The notes: generated by a model not told the origin, from the sequence alone. A stretch of DNA of 64,000 bases from an uncultured Pseudomonadota bacterium (GCA_902788365.1 CADAJN010000008.1:54544-118543); one strand, 5' to 3'. Shown: positions 7,727 to 16,790, counted from the stretch's first letter. A program made the numbers and translations.

Positions 7727-8209
7727 ATGACTGAAATGAAAAAAACAGCAGTGCAACAGTTTGATGAAAAATTGGCCGCATGCAACGACAAAGATGCGCT
7801 TTTAGTATTAGCGCGCGATTCCATTCGGATTTCAGATTCGCAATGTGGTTTAGATGAAAGACGCCTGCCCCGACAAAAAGCCATCTTAGATTTAGCTCTG
7901 CGCATTGTGGAACTCGGCCGTCTAAAAGGCAAAATCAATACCAACGGTAAACTGGCTCTGATTATGAAAAAATACGGCGACCTCAAACTTGGTTCGCCCG
8001 AGCATTTTCACAGCGATTTTAAAAAGACTTTTCCGGAAGAATATCAACAAATCGGTGCCGAAAAACGCAAAGAGCGTATGCGCGCCAAACTAAAAACCGA
8101 AAGTCAGGCCGCTCTGCAAAAACCGACCGTCAATGCACCGCAAACGGCAACGCCGCGCAAGCCGAATTTGCAAATGATGGCGCGCAGCCGCAGCGCATTG
8201 TATCAATAA
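7727..8209 (+). CDS. Hypothetical protein, 160 residues
   Basis: No family was recognised. The start ATG has a strong GGAGGTG ribosome site. The first 110 residues look like a compact helical domain with many charged residues (ACNDKDALLVLARDSIRI, RQKAILDLALRIVELGRLKGK). The last 50 are basic, proline- and alanine-rich and probably disordered (TPRKPNLQMMARSRSALYQ). There is no signal peptide or membrane segment, so it is likely cytoplasmic, and the basic tail would suit nucleic-acid contact. It stands alone on the plus strand between the non-coding RNA and gpsA, with its own promoter. Possible relatives could only be found by profile search. Confidence 0.75.
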   Translation: MTEMKKTAVQQFDEKLAACNDKDALLVLARDSIRISDSQCGLDERRLPRQKAILDLALRIVELGRLKGKINTNGKLALIMKKYGDLKLGSPEHFHSDFKKTFPEEYQQIGAEKRKERMRAKLKTESQAALQKPTVNAPQTATPRKPNLQMMARSRSALYQ

Positions 8210-8229
8210 AATATTTTACCTGATTGTCC

Positions 8230-9225
8230 TTAAATGCCCTCAGCTTTATATGGCCGTGACAGCAATCCGTGCATGGCATCTTCCAATGACACGCCGTTAA
8301 ACAACAACTGATAGACCATAGCACAAATCGGCATTTCAACTCCCAACGCGCGTGCCCGTTTTTCCACCGCACGCGCCGTATAAATACCTTCTACCGTGCG
8401 CGTATTTTCCGCCACCAATTTTTGCGCCGAACCACTGACACCAACCTCATAACCAAAGCTGAAATTACGCGATTGCGAGCAATTTGCCGTCAGCACCAAA
8501 TCACCCATGCCGCACATTCCCATCATGGTTTGCAAATCGCCGCCCAACGCCTTGGAAAAACGCGCCATTTCGTGAAATCCGCGTGTAATCAACGCCGCTC
8601 GCGCCCCATCGCCAAGCGCCGCTCCTTCCACAATGCCGGAAGCAATCGCAATCACATTTTTTATACTTCCGCCCACTTGCGGTGAAATCATATCGGTGGT
8701 CAAATATGGTCTGAAATATGTTGTGCCGAGCATCTGTGTTAATCTTTCGGCAATGCTTTTATCTTGGCAGGCAATCGTCACCGAAGCGATTTTGCGGCGC
8801 GCCACATCAATTGCAAACCCCGGCCCCGACAGCACGGCGATTGTTGTATCCGGAATCTCCTCAGCGGCAATTTCCGATAACATTTTGCCGGTTGTCTGCT
8901 CAATGCCTTTGGCGCATAAAACCAAAATTGTTTCTTTTTTCACATACGGCTTAATTTGTTTCATTGTATCACGCGTCCACTGCGCCGAAACTGTCAGCAA
9001 TACTACATCTGAAAACTCAAAAACCTCAGCCACATTTGCGGTTGCCTTAATTTTATCGCAAAGCGGAATATCCGGCAAAAAGCGCTTATTAACATGGGCA
9101 TAGTTAATTGATTCCACCACATCTTCTTCACGCGCCCAGCACAAAACTTCATTTTCGGCGCGACTGGCCGTAAGTGCCAACGCCGTTCCCCAAATACCTG
9201 TGCCGACAATTCCGATTCTTTTCAT
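8230..9225 (-). CDS. gpsA: Glycerol-3-phosphate dehydrogenase [NAD(P)+]
   Basis: A 331-residue cytoplasmic enzyme that reduces dihydroxyacetone phosphate to sn-glycerol 3-phosphate, the backbone for phospholipids. The N-terminal Rossmann motif is GIVGTGIWGTALALTAS. Family signatures include VLLTVSAQ, LCAKGIE, AVLSGPGFA (about residues 133-141), the catalytic Lys region GGSIKNVIAIASGIVEG and LITRGFHEMARFSKALGG, then GMCGMGDLVLTA. Length is typical. GGAG lies seven bases upstream of the ATG, and a promoter is visible at 9256-9284. The gene is alone on the minus strand. In many alphaproteobacteria gpsA follows tsaD; here tsaD is far away. Confidence 0.97.
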   Translation of the reverse strand: MKRIGIVGTGIWGTALALTASRAENEVLCWAREEDVVESINYAHVNKRFLPDIPLCDKIKATANVAEVFEFSDVVLLTVSAQWTRDTMKQIKPYVKKETILVLCAKGIEQTTGKMLSEIAAEEIPDTTIAVLSGPGFAIDVARRKIASVTIACQDKSIAERLTQMLGTTYFRPYLTTDMISPQVGGSIKNVIAIASGIVEGAALGDGARAALITRGFHEMARFSKALGGDLQTMMGMCGMGDLVLTANCSQSRNFSFGYEVGVSGSAQKLVAENTRTVEGIYTARAVEKRARALGVEMPICAMVYQLLFNGVSLEDAMHGLLSRPYKAEGI

Positions 9226-9255
9226 TTCAAAACTCCATAAACGTTTATTTTACAG

Positions 9256-9284
9256 ATTTTAATCGGCTCACCTGATAATTGCAA
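9256..9284 (-). promoter_or_regulatory. gpsA promoter
   Basis: On the minus strand TTGCAA (9279-9284), a 17-bp spacer and TAAAAT (9256-9261), placed about 30 bp upstream of the gpsA start codon. Confidence 0.5.
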
Positions 9285-9313
9285 GATATTATATAAAAAC
9301 TGTTCACATCTGA

Positions 9314-10825
9314 TTATTCATATACTGTGGCAGCGCGCTGTCGGCCTTGCTTTTTGGCCGGCTCTGCCGATTTTTCGGTTTTCGCCCCTTCGGCAATATG
9401 CTGCGCCACTTTAGACTTTGCAATGGCTGTCAATATTTCCGTATACGATACGCTATCATCGGATAAATTATATTTTTCAACCATTTTTTCATCAACACAA
9501 ACCTCATCTCCGACTGTTTCCGGACCATTTTCAAGTGACTCCAGTTCATTATTATAGCACCATAACACGCCGTTAATTTTCTTAGATATCCCGTTCCAAT
9601 TTTTAATTCGGTTATTATAACAATAATATCCTCCGCCGACTTCTTTAGGCGATCCCTCCAATGACCGAATATTATTATAGCCGATACTAAAATCGCCTTT
9701 AACGATAATATGTTTCATGTTAGGAATTTTTTTCAAACCTAAAGCTTCCATATATAAATCACCTTCAATAACGGAAATATTTTTGAAGTCCGGCCATTCA
9801 AATTGTCCGGAATCGGCAAAATTAATATTCAAATCCCCGTTGATAACAAAATCTGCATGTGGTAAATTAAAAATGTCATAATATTCGCCGTCTTGCTGCA
9901 ACAAACCCACATACATTTGATCTTTTTTGATTTTAAACTGTTTTGCCTTGATAAATTCCTGCACATATGCACGATCTTCTTTACACAACAATTTATTGTG
10001 CGCACCTTTACACTGTATTACGGCTTTATTTTTAATTTCCAAAGTAGCATGCGGTTCGCCTTGCGCATCACGCAACGAATAAATTTTTATTTTTCCGTTT
10101 TGAACACCCTGATCATACTCTCCTTGACCAACACAATGCCCCATACGTTCACTTTCAAAATCAAGTGCATCCGAAGTTTTTAATTGCATAATTTTCCAAC
10201 CGTCGCCAAAATCCATTACCTCTTTGCAGCCCCGCAGAGACTTTTGCAAACTCCGGCTATTTGCCTTTTGATGTTGCGTTTTTTGCGCCATAATATTATG
10301 CCATGTCTCGGCCGCGGTAACCGCCTTATCAAAAGAATCATACGCTTCTTGCGTTTTCAAAAAATCCATACGAATACGAGGCGCAATTTTTTGATTATTG
10401 TTGATTTGTGAGTCATTTCCGCGTGCCAAAACATCGTTAATATAATGCTCTGCTTTGGCATATAAAAAATCGCGCACCATGGTAATTTTTTCGGTCAATT
10501 TCGCCGGAACTTTTACGGCCTTAAAACGATGCACGGCTTTACCCTCAACCAAACATTGTTGTGCCCACTTTGGCAAATCCGGCTCATCCGATTTAACCTC
10601 TGTCAAAAAACGCCGATGTTCAGGTTTATCTTGCAACAAATGCGAACGCAACCGATGTTTTACATATTGCATCAACATCGCCCGCACAATGGCATCTTTA
10701 TTATTTTCTACAAAATCAATATCCTTAAACTGCCCACTGCTGAAATTTTCAGGTTTCTCACCATGATAAACAATATCCGCTAAATATTGATTCAAATCTT
10801 TTTCATTGATTAAATTGACCGACAT
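9314..10825 (-). CDS. PcfJ-like domain protein with leucine-rich-like C-terminal repeats
   Basis: A 503-residue protein in three parts. Residues 1-190 are helical and unrecognised. Residues about 200-300 resemble the PcfJ family of conjugative plasmids and phages: ALDFESERMGHCVGQGEYD, KIKIYSLRDAQGEPHATLEI and the following CKGAHNK, with the typical Cys, Ser-Leu-Arg and Thr-Leu-Glu pattern. Residues about 320-450 carry irregular repeats (INGDLNINFADS, VIEGDLYMEALGLKKIP, IIVKGDFSIGYNNIRSLEG, GGGYYCYNNRIKNWNG, NGVLWCYNNELESLEN) like the leucine-rich repeats of phage and gut-bacterial proteins. A short charged tail follows. No signal peptide is present. The start has GGGAG upstream and a clear promoter. 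The PcfJ domain's function is unknown; a mobile-element origin is plausible. Confidence 0.7.
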   Translation of the reverse strand: MSVNLINEKDLNQYLADIVYHGEKPENFSSGQFKDIDFVENNKDAIVRAMLMQYVKHRLRSHLLQDKPEHRRFLTEVKSDEPDLPKWAQQCLVEGKAVHRFKAVKVPAKLTEKITMVRDFLYAKAEHYINDVLARGNDSQINNNQKIAPRIRMDFLKTQEAYDSFDKAVTAAETWHNIMAQKTQHQKANSRSLQKSLRGCKEVMDFGDGWKIMQLKTSDALDFESERMGHCVGQGEYDQGVQNGKIKIYSLRDAQGEPHATLEIKNKAVIQCKGAHNKLLCKEDRAYVQEFIKAKQFKIKKDQMYVGLLQQDGEYYDIFNLPHADFVINGDLNINFADSGQFEWPDFKNISVIEGDLYMEALGLKKIPNMKHIIVKGDFSIGYNNIRSLEGSPKEVGGGYYCYNNRIKNWNGISKKINGVLWCYNNELESLENGPETVGDEVCVDEKMVEKYNLSDDSVSYTEILTAIAKSKVAQHIAEGAKTEKSAEPAKKQGRQRAATVYE

Positions 10826-10850
10826 TTGATTTCTCCCGAATTTTGCAACA

Positions 10851-10879
10851 AGAATAGCAAATTTTTACTCTTTTGTCAA
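10851..10879 (-). promoter_or_regulatory. Promoter of the PcfJ-like gene
   Basis: Minus strand TTGACA (10874-10879, perfect), 17-bp spacer, TATTCT (10851-10856), about 30 bp upstream of the ATG at 10825. Confidence 0.6.
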
Positions 10880-10974
10880 ATTCAAATAGCACGGCAAAAT
10901 ACGTAATATATTTTCCGCTTGCAATCAACCGCAATTTATTTTATTTCTGAAACAAAGAAACGAAAGATTTGGCT

Positions 10975-11706
10975 ATGATTACTCAATTTGCACGCACCGA
11001 ACTTCTTTTGGGCACCGCGGCTTTAAAAAAGCTCGGCCATGCCCGCGTTGCGGTTTTCGGCCTTGGCGGTGTCGGTGGCTATGTGGTTGAAGCCTTATCG
11101 CGCTGTGGCGTCGGTGCGCTTGATTTAATTGACAGTGACCGAATCAGCCTGACCAATCTCAATCGCCAAATTTTGGCCACCCACCAAACCATCGGTCAAC
11201 CTAAAGTTGACGTGGCAGCTGAGCGCGTTTTAGCGATTAACCCGAATTGCCGCATTACCAAATACCAAACTTTTTACCTGCCGCAAAACGATAGCGAATT
11301 TGATTTTTCGCAATACGATTATGTGGTTGATGCCATAGATACCGTCACCGGCAAAATCGGTTTAATTATGGCGGCAAAAGCCGCCGGCGTGCCGATTATT
11401 TCCGCCATGGGCACCGGCAATAAACTCAATCCGGCCGCTTTTGAAGTTGCCGATATTTACCAAACCTCCGTATGCCCCTTGGCGCATGTTATGCGCAAAG
11501 AACTGCGTCGCCGCGGTATTGAACATCTTAAAGTTGTTTATTCCAAAGAAAAACCACTGAAGCAAAATGTAACCGAGCCCGAGCCGCAAGCAACCGATTC
11601 GCAGTCCCCGCGTAAAAGTATTCCGGCATCAGCACCTTTTGTGCCGCCGGTTGCCGGATTCATTATTGCCGGCGAAGTTGTTAAAGATTTAATTAACACT
11701 GATTAA
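10975..11706 (+). CDS. tcdA: tRNA threonylcarbamoyladenosine dehydratase (TcdA/CsdL)
   Basis: A 243-residue ThiF/E1-like protein. TcdA uses ATP to dehydrate t6A37 in ANN-decoding tRNAs to the cyclic ct6A form. The N-terminus has FARTELLLG followed by the nucleotide-binding motif AVFGLGGVGGYVVEAL. Next come LIDSDRISLTNLNRQ with the adenylation Arg/Asn residues, VDAIDTVTGKIGLI, SAMGTGNKLNPAAFEVADI, and the DPL-like SVCPLAHVMRKELRRRG. The frame could open at a TTG at 10969, but the ATG at 10975 fits the family better. E. coli TcdA is about 25 residues longer. The partner modification enzyme TsaD is encoded at 30.9 kb. It ends at a bidirectional terminator. Confidence 0.92.
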   Translation: MITQFARTELLLGTAALKKLGHARVAVFGLGGVGGYVVEALSRCGVGALDLIDSDRISLTNLNRQILATHQTIGQPKVDVAAERVLAINPNCRITKYQTFYLPQNDSEFDFSQYDYVVDAIDTVTGKIGLIMAAKAAGVPIISAMGTGNKLNPAAFEVADIYQTSVCPLAHVMRKELRRRGIEHLKVVYSKEKPLKQNVTEPEPQATDSQSPRKSIPASAPFVPPVAGFIIAGEVVKDLINTD

Positions 11707-11726
11707 ATTAGACTTTTTAAAACCGC

Positions 11727-11760
11727 AAAGAGCTTGAGATGTTTTTCTCAAGCTCTTTTA
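11727..11760. terminator. Bidirectional intrinsic terminator
   Basis: AAAGAGCTTGAG (11727-11738) and CTCAAGCTCTTT (11747-11758) form a perfect 12-bp stem with an 8-base loop, with T-runs on both strands. It lies between convergent tcdA and the lipoprotein gene. Confidence 0.85.
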
Positions 11761-11761
11761 C

Positions 11762-12601
11762 TTAATCCACCGGCACAAACGGATTTTCCAGCACGCGTCC
11801 GCTTCTTAAGTCCACTTTATAAAGCGAGCGATCTTCCGGAAAAAATGCTGCCAAATCCTCCGGTTTTTTGGCTCCGCCCCAAAGCGTCAGCACATTACCG
11901 TTGATTTTGTAATATTCAAAATGCGGATATGATCCGACCTGAACGCCAACCCAAGCGTCCCAACCTTTACCCTTGTTATCAATATAATAGCGAAAATACT
12001 GTTGATTATTCGCATTATAAAATGTCTTGATAAATCCGACTGCTTTCTGGCGATAAACAATCGGGGTTATCTCGCAAGCATAGGTAAAATTACCGATGGG
12101 CTTTCCCCGATACACCACTTGATAAAGCTCGGCGTACGCCGGCGCATCATAATCTCCTTCATAAAGGCTGACACTTAAATGCCCGACAAAAGCGTCTTTG
12201 GTCAGCTGGTGCACATCGTTATACTCCAGCGGCACCAACCATTTACCATGGCCGGAAACAACACCTGTCATCGGCATACTGTCTGTCGCATAAACGCTGT
12301 AGCTCCACTCCATTATGGACTTATATACCTCCGGCGATACCAACTTAATCACCTTAAAAGTATCTTCCGCCATCTTAATGGCTTTAAGTGCGCCAACCCT
12401 TTTTGCCACAGCAACTTCTTCGGCCGTCATCGTATCTTTTTTCACGGCGGCAGAATCGGTTTTCTTAGCCAAAGTGTCAACTTTTGCTGATGCCGAAACA
12501 GAATCAGATTCAGCGTTTACACGTTTTTGTGCAGAGTTACTGTTATTCGCACCGCAAGAAATCAGCACAAGGCCGATAAATAAAAACAACAAATGTTTCA
12601 T
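11762..12601 (-). CDS. Putative lipoprotein, unknown function
   Basis: A 279-residue exported lipoprotein: MKHLLFLFIGLVLISCGA has a hydrophobic signal and a lipobox ending LISC, with Cys16 as the probable lipidation site. A Ser/Ala/Lys/Asp-rich linker of about 50 residues follows, then a globular region of about 200 residues with many aromatic and glycine residues (GVVSGHGKWLVPLEY, GDYDAPAYAELYQVVYRG, GKGWDAWVGVQVGSYPHFEYY). Asn after the Cys does not suggest inner-membrane retention. No family was recognised. There is no Shine-Dalgarno sequence in front of the ATG, in contrast to most neighbours. The lipobox and linker style resemble Bacteroidota lipoproteins, so acquisition by transfer is possible but unproven. 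Confidence 0.8.
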   Translation of the reverse strand: MKHLLFLFIGLVLISCGANNSNSAQKRVNAESDSVSASAKVDTLAKKTDSAAVKKDTMTAEEVAVAKRVGALKAIKMAEDTFKVIKLVSPEVYKSIMEWSYSVYATDSMPMTGVVSGHGKWLVPLEYNDVHQLTKDAFVGHLSVSLYEGDYDAPAYAELYQVVYRGKPIGNFTYACEITPIVYRQKAVGFIKTFYNANNQQYFRYYIDNKGKGWDAWVGVQVGSYPHFEYYKINGNVLTLWGGAKKPEDLAAFFPEDRSLYKVDLRSGRVLENPFVPVD

Positions 12602-12627
12602 ATATAAAAAATATTAAATTCGCATTT

Positions 12628-12656
12628 AATATACATATTTGCCATAATTTTGTCAA
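12628..12656 (-). promoter_or_regulatory. Promoter of the lipoprotein gene
   Basis: Minus strand TTGACA (12651-12656, perfect), 17-bp spacer, TATATT (12628-12633). The leader is about 20 nt, AT-rich, and lacks a ribosome-binding sequence. Confidence 0.6.
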
Positions 12657-12677
12657 TATTTATTTTGAAATTTTTGC

Positions 12678-13712
12678 TTATCGTTTATTAAGCCATTTTT
12701 GCGCGGCACCGGTCAATCGCAACAAAGCATAACTAGCGGTTTGCTCGGCCGGAATATTGGTCGTTTTACAATCGCGCTCGGTGTCATATAACAGCTTTAA
12801 GGCACTCAGCAACCGTTCTCTGTTCCAAATCGTCAATTGTTTCATAAAAGTGCGTTTACGATAAAACATCAGCGGCGGCCGCAAATTGCGGATAGCTTCT
12901 TCCAAACTGCTTCCTTGCTCGGCCTGCGCCACGCAATCCAACAATTTGCTGAAATGATAACTGATTTGCCGAATCAGTGTCGGTGCATCTTCGCCTTGCT
13001 TAATCAGGCGGTCAAACATACGGCCGGCCTTTAAAATCTCACCACCGGCCACAAAATAGCACAAATCTTCCATATTGGCACCGGCCACATCACTGACTGC
13101 AGCGCGCACGTCGTCCGCTGTTACCTGTTCGCGACCGTCCATATAAATCGCCAATTTATCAATTTCGCTCTGATTAAGCTTACTATCCGGCGAAAGCCGT
13201 GCGCACAAAAGCTGCAATGTCGGCACATCGGCGCGCAAACCTTTACTCTTAAGCATATTTTCTGTTGCCGAAGCAATATCGTCCTCTCGCCCCTCATAGC
13301 ACCCGACAATAATCACATCATCGCGCTCTTTAGCCCATGTAATCAGCGATGAACGTGTATTAAGCGTGGTTGAGGCTATAATCAGCACATTTTCCGAATT
13401 TGTTTTCGGCACTATATCTTTAATAATCGGTGCCAAATTATTATCGCCGTTTTTAATTATCACGGCGCGCCGACCGCCCATCAGCGATTGCGCATAATAT
13501 TCGGCATAAATTTCCGAACCTTCTTTGCTGATTTGTTCCATTTCCAATGCCACATAGCGAAAAGCATCATCTGTGCTGCCGCACACGGCCTCGGCACATT
13601 TTTTTTGTAATGTAGCAATTTGCCCTTCATTATTGCCGAACACAATCACACATTTTACCTTGTTGCCAAGATTTTGCAAAAAGCTTTCAAGTTGTTCGGG
13701 TTTAAAATTCAT
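12678..13712 (-). CDS. holA: DNA polymerase III subunit delta
   Basis: A 344-residue protein matching HolA, the clamp-loader wrench that opens the beta sliding clamp during replication. Characteristic stretches include NFKPEQLESFL at the start, CVIVFGNNEGQIATLQKKCAEAV, RRAVIIKNGDN near residue 85, LNQSEIDKLAIYM near residue 180, and AGRMFDRLIKQGEDAPTLIRQISYHFSKLL in the collar region. The start at 13712 overlaps the lptE stop by 11 bp. A frame opening at 13754 would run further into lptE and is rejected. It is the last gene of leuS-lptE-holA, an order that recurs widely in proteobacteria. Confidence 0.93.
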   Translation of the reverse strand: MNFKPEQLESFLQNLGNKVKCVIVFGNNEGQIATLQKKCAEAVCGSTDDAFRYVALEMEQISKEGSEIYAEYYAQSLMGGRRAVIIKNGDNNLAPIIKDIVPKTNSENVLIIASTTLNTRSSLITWAKERDDVIIVGCYEGREDDIASATENMLKSKGLRADVPTLQLLCARLSPDSKLNQSEIDKLAIYMDGREQVTADDVRAAVSDVAGANMEDLCYFVAGGEILKAGRMFDRLIKQGEDAPTLIRQISYHFSKLLDCVAQAEQGSSLEEAIRNLRPPLMFYRKRTFMKQLTIWNRERLLSALKLLYDTERDCKTTNIPAEQTASYALLRLTGAAQKWLNKR

Positions 13713-14268
13713 CTGGATTGCCGCGCTTTGTGATAACTGAGTGGAAATAAGCACCTATACGCAAAGAAATATCGTTGGCCAAAATTTTAGCCCCGTCTTT
13801 TTCCACTTTTTTCTTATCCATCGTGGTAGAATACGGATTATCCAATAAATCGTAGCTCAAATAAACCCAACTGCCTCCGCTGACCAGTTGTCCCTTTTCC
13901 TTGCTCCACAACTTATAATTCAAAGAATACTTAACTTTTTCGCGTGTTGCGGTAATATCGTCACGCAAAGCTTGTTGCACAACGCTTTTTTTACTCGGCG
14001 ACAGTTTAAGAAAATATTTGGCGCATTTCGGCGTGCCGTGCGGATTAAAAATATCCATCAGCTCATTTTTAACCATTTGCCCAATGCGGTCGGTTGCGCC
14101 TTCCACTTTTATTTGCGCCATTTCCCGCACAATATCGGTTTTATATTCATTATTATAATACCACAAATCATCACCACCGGTTTTTTCCACATAAAGCGGT
14201 TCAAATCCGCAAGCAACCATGGTGCAAATAACGACGCCGAGCGCCACAATTTTAATTCTATGCCACAA
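13702..14268 (-). CDS. lptE: LPS-assembly lipoprotein LptE
   Basis: A 188-residue lipoprotein with a signal peptide and lipobox (VICTMVACGFEPLYV; Cys20 predicted to be lipidated). CGFEPLY is the typical alphaproteobacterial LptE start. LptE plugs the outer-membrane LptD barrel that inserts lipopolysaccharide, so this organism very likely makes LPS or LOS. The start is a TTG at 14268, overlapping the leuS stop by 11 bp, with AGGA about nine bases upstream. No other codon gives a full signal sequence. The middle (DRIGQMVKNELMDIFNP, TREKVKYSLNYKLW) follows the usual pattern. Sequence conservation in the family is low, so position between leuS and holA supports the call. Confidence 0.88.
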   Translation of the reverse strand: MWHRIKIVALGVVICTMVACGFEPLYVEKTGGDDLWYYNNEYKTDIVREMAQIKVEGATDRIGQMVKNELMDIFNPHGTPKCAKYFLKLSPSKKSVVQQALRDDITATREKVKYSLNYKLWSKEKGQLVSGGSWVYLSYDLLDNPYSTTMDKKKVEKDGAKILANDISLRIGAYFHSVITKRGNPDEF

Positions 14269-16744
14269 TGTTCACAATCCTATTCGGGACAACAATGATT
14301 TTCTTAACGGTTTTACCCTCCAGCTGACGCGCTACGTTGTCCAATTTTAGCGCTTCGGCTTCTACCTCAGTTTTATCGGCATCTTTGGCAATATTTATTG
14401 TGCCGCGCATTTTGCCGTTAATCTGCACTGCCACGGTCACCTCATTTTCGGCCGCCAATTTGGCATCGCCAACCGGCCAGCTTTCAGTCACAATCAGCGT
14501 TTTACCGCCGAGACGTGCCCACATTTCTTCGGCCAAATGCGGCGTAAACGGGCTTAATAATTTAAGCAGTGTTGCATACATTTGCGCCGGAATCATCTTC
14601 ATCGTTGCCAAATGGTTTACATAAGTCATCAGCGATGAAACCGCCGTGTTAAACTTCATCTGATCAATACGCTCGGTGACCTCAATAATGCACTTGTGCA
14701 TTGCACGCAAATCTTCGTCGCTCATCGGCGCATCTTTATCGGCATAAACCTTCTTAAACAGCGAATAAACCTTACCGACAAAGCGATAAACCCCATTCAA
14801 ACTTTCTTCCGACCACATAGCCACTTGGTCAAACGGTCCGATAAACATTTCATACAAGCGGAAGCTGTCCGCACCGTAATTTTCAACAATCTCATCAGGA
14901 TTAACCACATTGCCGCGCGATTTACTCATTTTTTCGCCGTCCGAGGCCAAAATCATACCGTGCGACGTGCGTTTTTGATACGGCTCCGGTTGCGGAACAT
15001 ATCCGCAATCATAAAGGAATTTATGCCAAAAGCGTGAATACAAAAGGTGTAACGTAGTATGTTCCATACCGCCGTTATACCAATCCACATTCATCCAATA
15101 ATCAAGTGCTTCTTTTGAGGCAAACTCTTTGTCGTTGTGCGGATCACAATAGCGCAGAAAATACCATGATGAACCCGCCCAGTTCGGCATAACGTCGGTT
15201 TCGCGACGTGCATGTCCGCCACATTTCGGGCAAGTAGTGTTTACCCATTCCGTTGCGTTAGCCAACGGAGAATCGCCGTTATCATTCGGACGATAATCCG
15301 GCACTTCCGGCAACGTCAGCGGCAACTGGTCCTCCGGAATCGGTTGCCAACCGCAGTGCTCGCAATAAACCATCGGAATCGGTTCGCCCCAATAGCGTTG
15401 ACGCGAAAACACCCAATCACGCAATTTAAAATTGACTTTTGCATGTCCGAAACCATGTTCTTCGGCATATTTAATTGCCGCCGCCATAGCCTCTTTTTTA
15501 TCCATTCCGTCCATAAAGCCGGAGTTAATGTGCGTTCCGTCTTCTTCCCATGCGGCTTCAGAAATATCGCCACCGGCCAACACCTGCACAATCGGCAAAT
15601 GAAATACTTTGGCAAAGTCATAGTCGCGCTGGTCATGCGCCGGCACCGCCATAATCGCGCCCGTGCCATATCCGGTCAACACATAATCGGAAATAAACAC
15701 CGGAATCAGCGCACCGGTATACGGATTGCGCGCTTTAATTCCTTTGAGCTCCACACCTGTTTTAGTGGTATCAGCCGTGCGTTGCAACTCCGATTTTTTT
15801 GCCGTTTCATTAACATATTGGCGCACATCATCGGCATTTTCAAACATCCCCATCAGCTCGCCCACAAATTGATGCTCCGGCGCCATCACGCAATATGTCA
15901 CACCAAAAGTCGTATCCGGCCGCGTGGTATACACCACCATTTTTTTGCCTAAGCTGTTGCCGCTGTTATCGGTCAGTTCAAATTCCAGTTCAGCACCTTC
16001 CGAACGCCCAATCCAGTTAATTTGTGTTGAACGCACGCGATCAATAAAATCCACTTGGTCCAAATCGTTAATCAAACGATCGGCATATTTGGTAATGGCT
16101 AACATCCATTGTTCTTTATCGCGCCGCACCACATCGGCACCGCAACGCTCACAATGACCGTTCACCACTTCTTCGTTAGCCAGCCCCACTTTGCACGACG
16201 GGCACCAGTTAATTGCCATTTTATCTTTATAAGCCAAACCGTGCTTATAAAATTGAATAAACATCCATTGGGTCCATTTATAATATTCCGGATCACAGGT
16301 ATTAAAACATCTGTCCCAATCAAATGAGAAACCGAGTGATTTAAGCTGACGTGTAAAATTAGCAATATTTTCTTTAGTAGAAATTGCCGGATGCACACCG
16401 GTTTTAATAGCATAATTTTCGGCCGGCAAACCAAACGCATCAAACCCCATCGGATACAGCACATTAAAGCCCTGCATACGCTTTTTACGAGCAATAACAT
16501 CAAGCGCCGTATATGAACGCGGGTGTCCCACATGCAAACCTGCACCTGACGGATACGGAAACTCTACAAGAGCATAAAATTTTTCTTTGTTATGGTCAAT
16601 TTCAACCTTATAAGCCTTTTCATCTTGCCAAATTTGCTGCCATTTCTTTTCAATGGTTCTAAAATTATATCTTTCTTCATTTTGCCATGTTTGGCGCCAC
16701 TCTTCCCAACTTGCCTTTCCGTTATATCTGGCGTTTTGCGACAT
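14258..16744 (-). CDS. leuS: Leucyl-tRNA synthetase
   Basis: An 828-residue class I synthetase that charges tRNA(Leu). The HIGH motif is LHVGHPRSY near residue 70, the zinc/ZN-1 region has CPSC and CERCG near 185-205, the CP1 editing domain has TTRPDTTFG near 275 and GTGAIMAVPAHDQRD near 360, and KMSKSRGNV is near residue 610. The C-terminal domain ends AVQINGKMRGTI...KKIIVVPNRIVNIVA. The start at 16744 is backed by AAAGGGTGA. It gives an N-terminal extension of about 25 residues over usual LeuRS starts, and the extension looks like a duplicated copy of the next helix (WRQTWQNEERY then WQQIWQDEKAY). It heads the leuS-lptE-holA unit. Confidence 0.97.
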   Translation of the reverse strand: MSQNARYNGKASWEEWRQTWQNEERYNFRTIEKKWQQIWQDEKAYKVEIDHNKEKFYALVEFPYPSGAGLHVGHPRSYTALDVIARKKRMQGFNVLYPMGFDAFGLPAENYAIKTGVHPAISTKENIANFTRQLKSLGFSFDWDRCFNTCDPEYYKWTQWMFIQFYKHGLAYKDKMAINWCPSCKVGLANEEVVNGHCERCGADVVRRDKEQWMLAITKYADRLINDLDQVDFIDRVRSTQINWIGRSEGAELEFELTDNSGNSLGKKMVVYTTRPDTTFGVTYCVMAPEHQFVGELMGMFENADDVRQYVNETAKKSELQRTADTTKTGVELKGIKARNPYTGALIPVFISDYVLTGYGTGAIMAVPAHDQRDYDFAKVFHLPIVQVLAGGDISEAAWEEDGTHINSGFMDGMDKKEAMAAAIKYAEEHGFGHAKVNFKLRDWVFSRQRYWGEPIPMVYCEHCGWQPIPEDQLPLTLPEVPDYRPNDNGDSPLANATEWVNTTCPKCGGHARRETDVMPNWAGSSWYFLRYCDPHNDKEFASKEALDYWMNVDWYNGGMEHTTLHLLYSRFWHKFLYDCGYVPQPEPYQKRTSHGMILASDGEKMSKSRGNVVNPDEIVENYGADSFRLYEMFIGPFDQVAMWSEESLNGVYRFVGKVYSLFKKVYADKDAPMSDEDLRAMHKCIIEVTERIDQMKFNTAVSSLMTYVNHLATMKMIPAQMYATLLKLLSPFTPHLAEEMWARLGGKTLIVTESWPVGDAKLAAENEVTVAVQINGKMRGTINIAKDADKTEVEAEALKLDNVARQLEGKTVKKIIVVPNRIVNIVA

Positions 16745-16790
16745 TGTTCACCCTTTCTGTTCTTCAAACTCAAAAATTTTTATTCAAACT

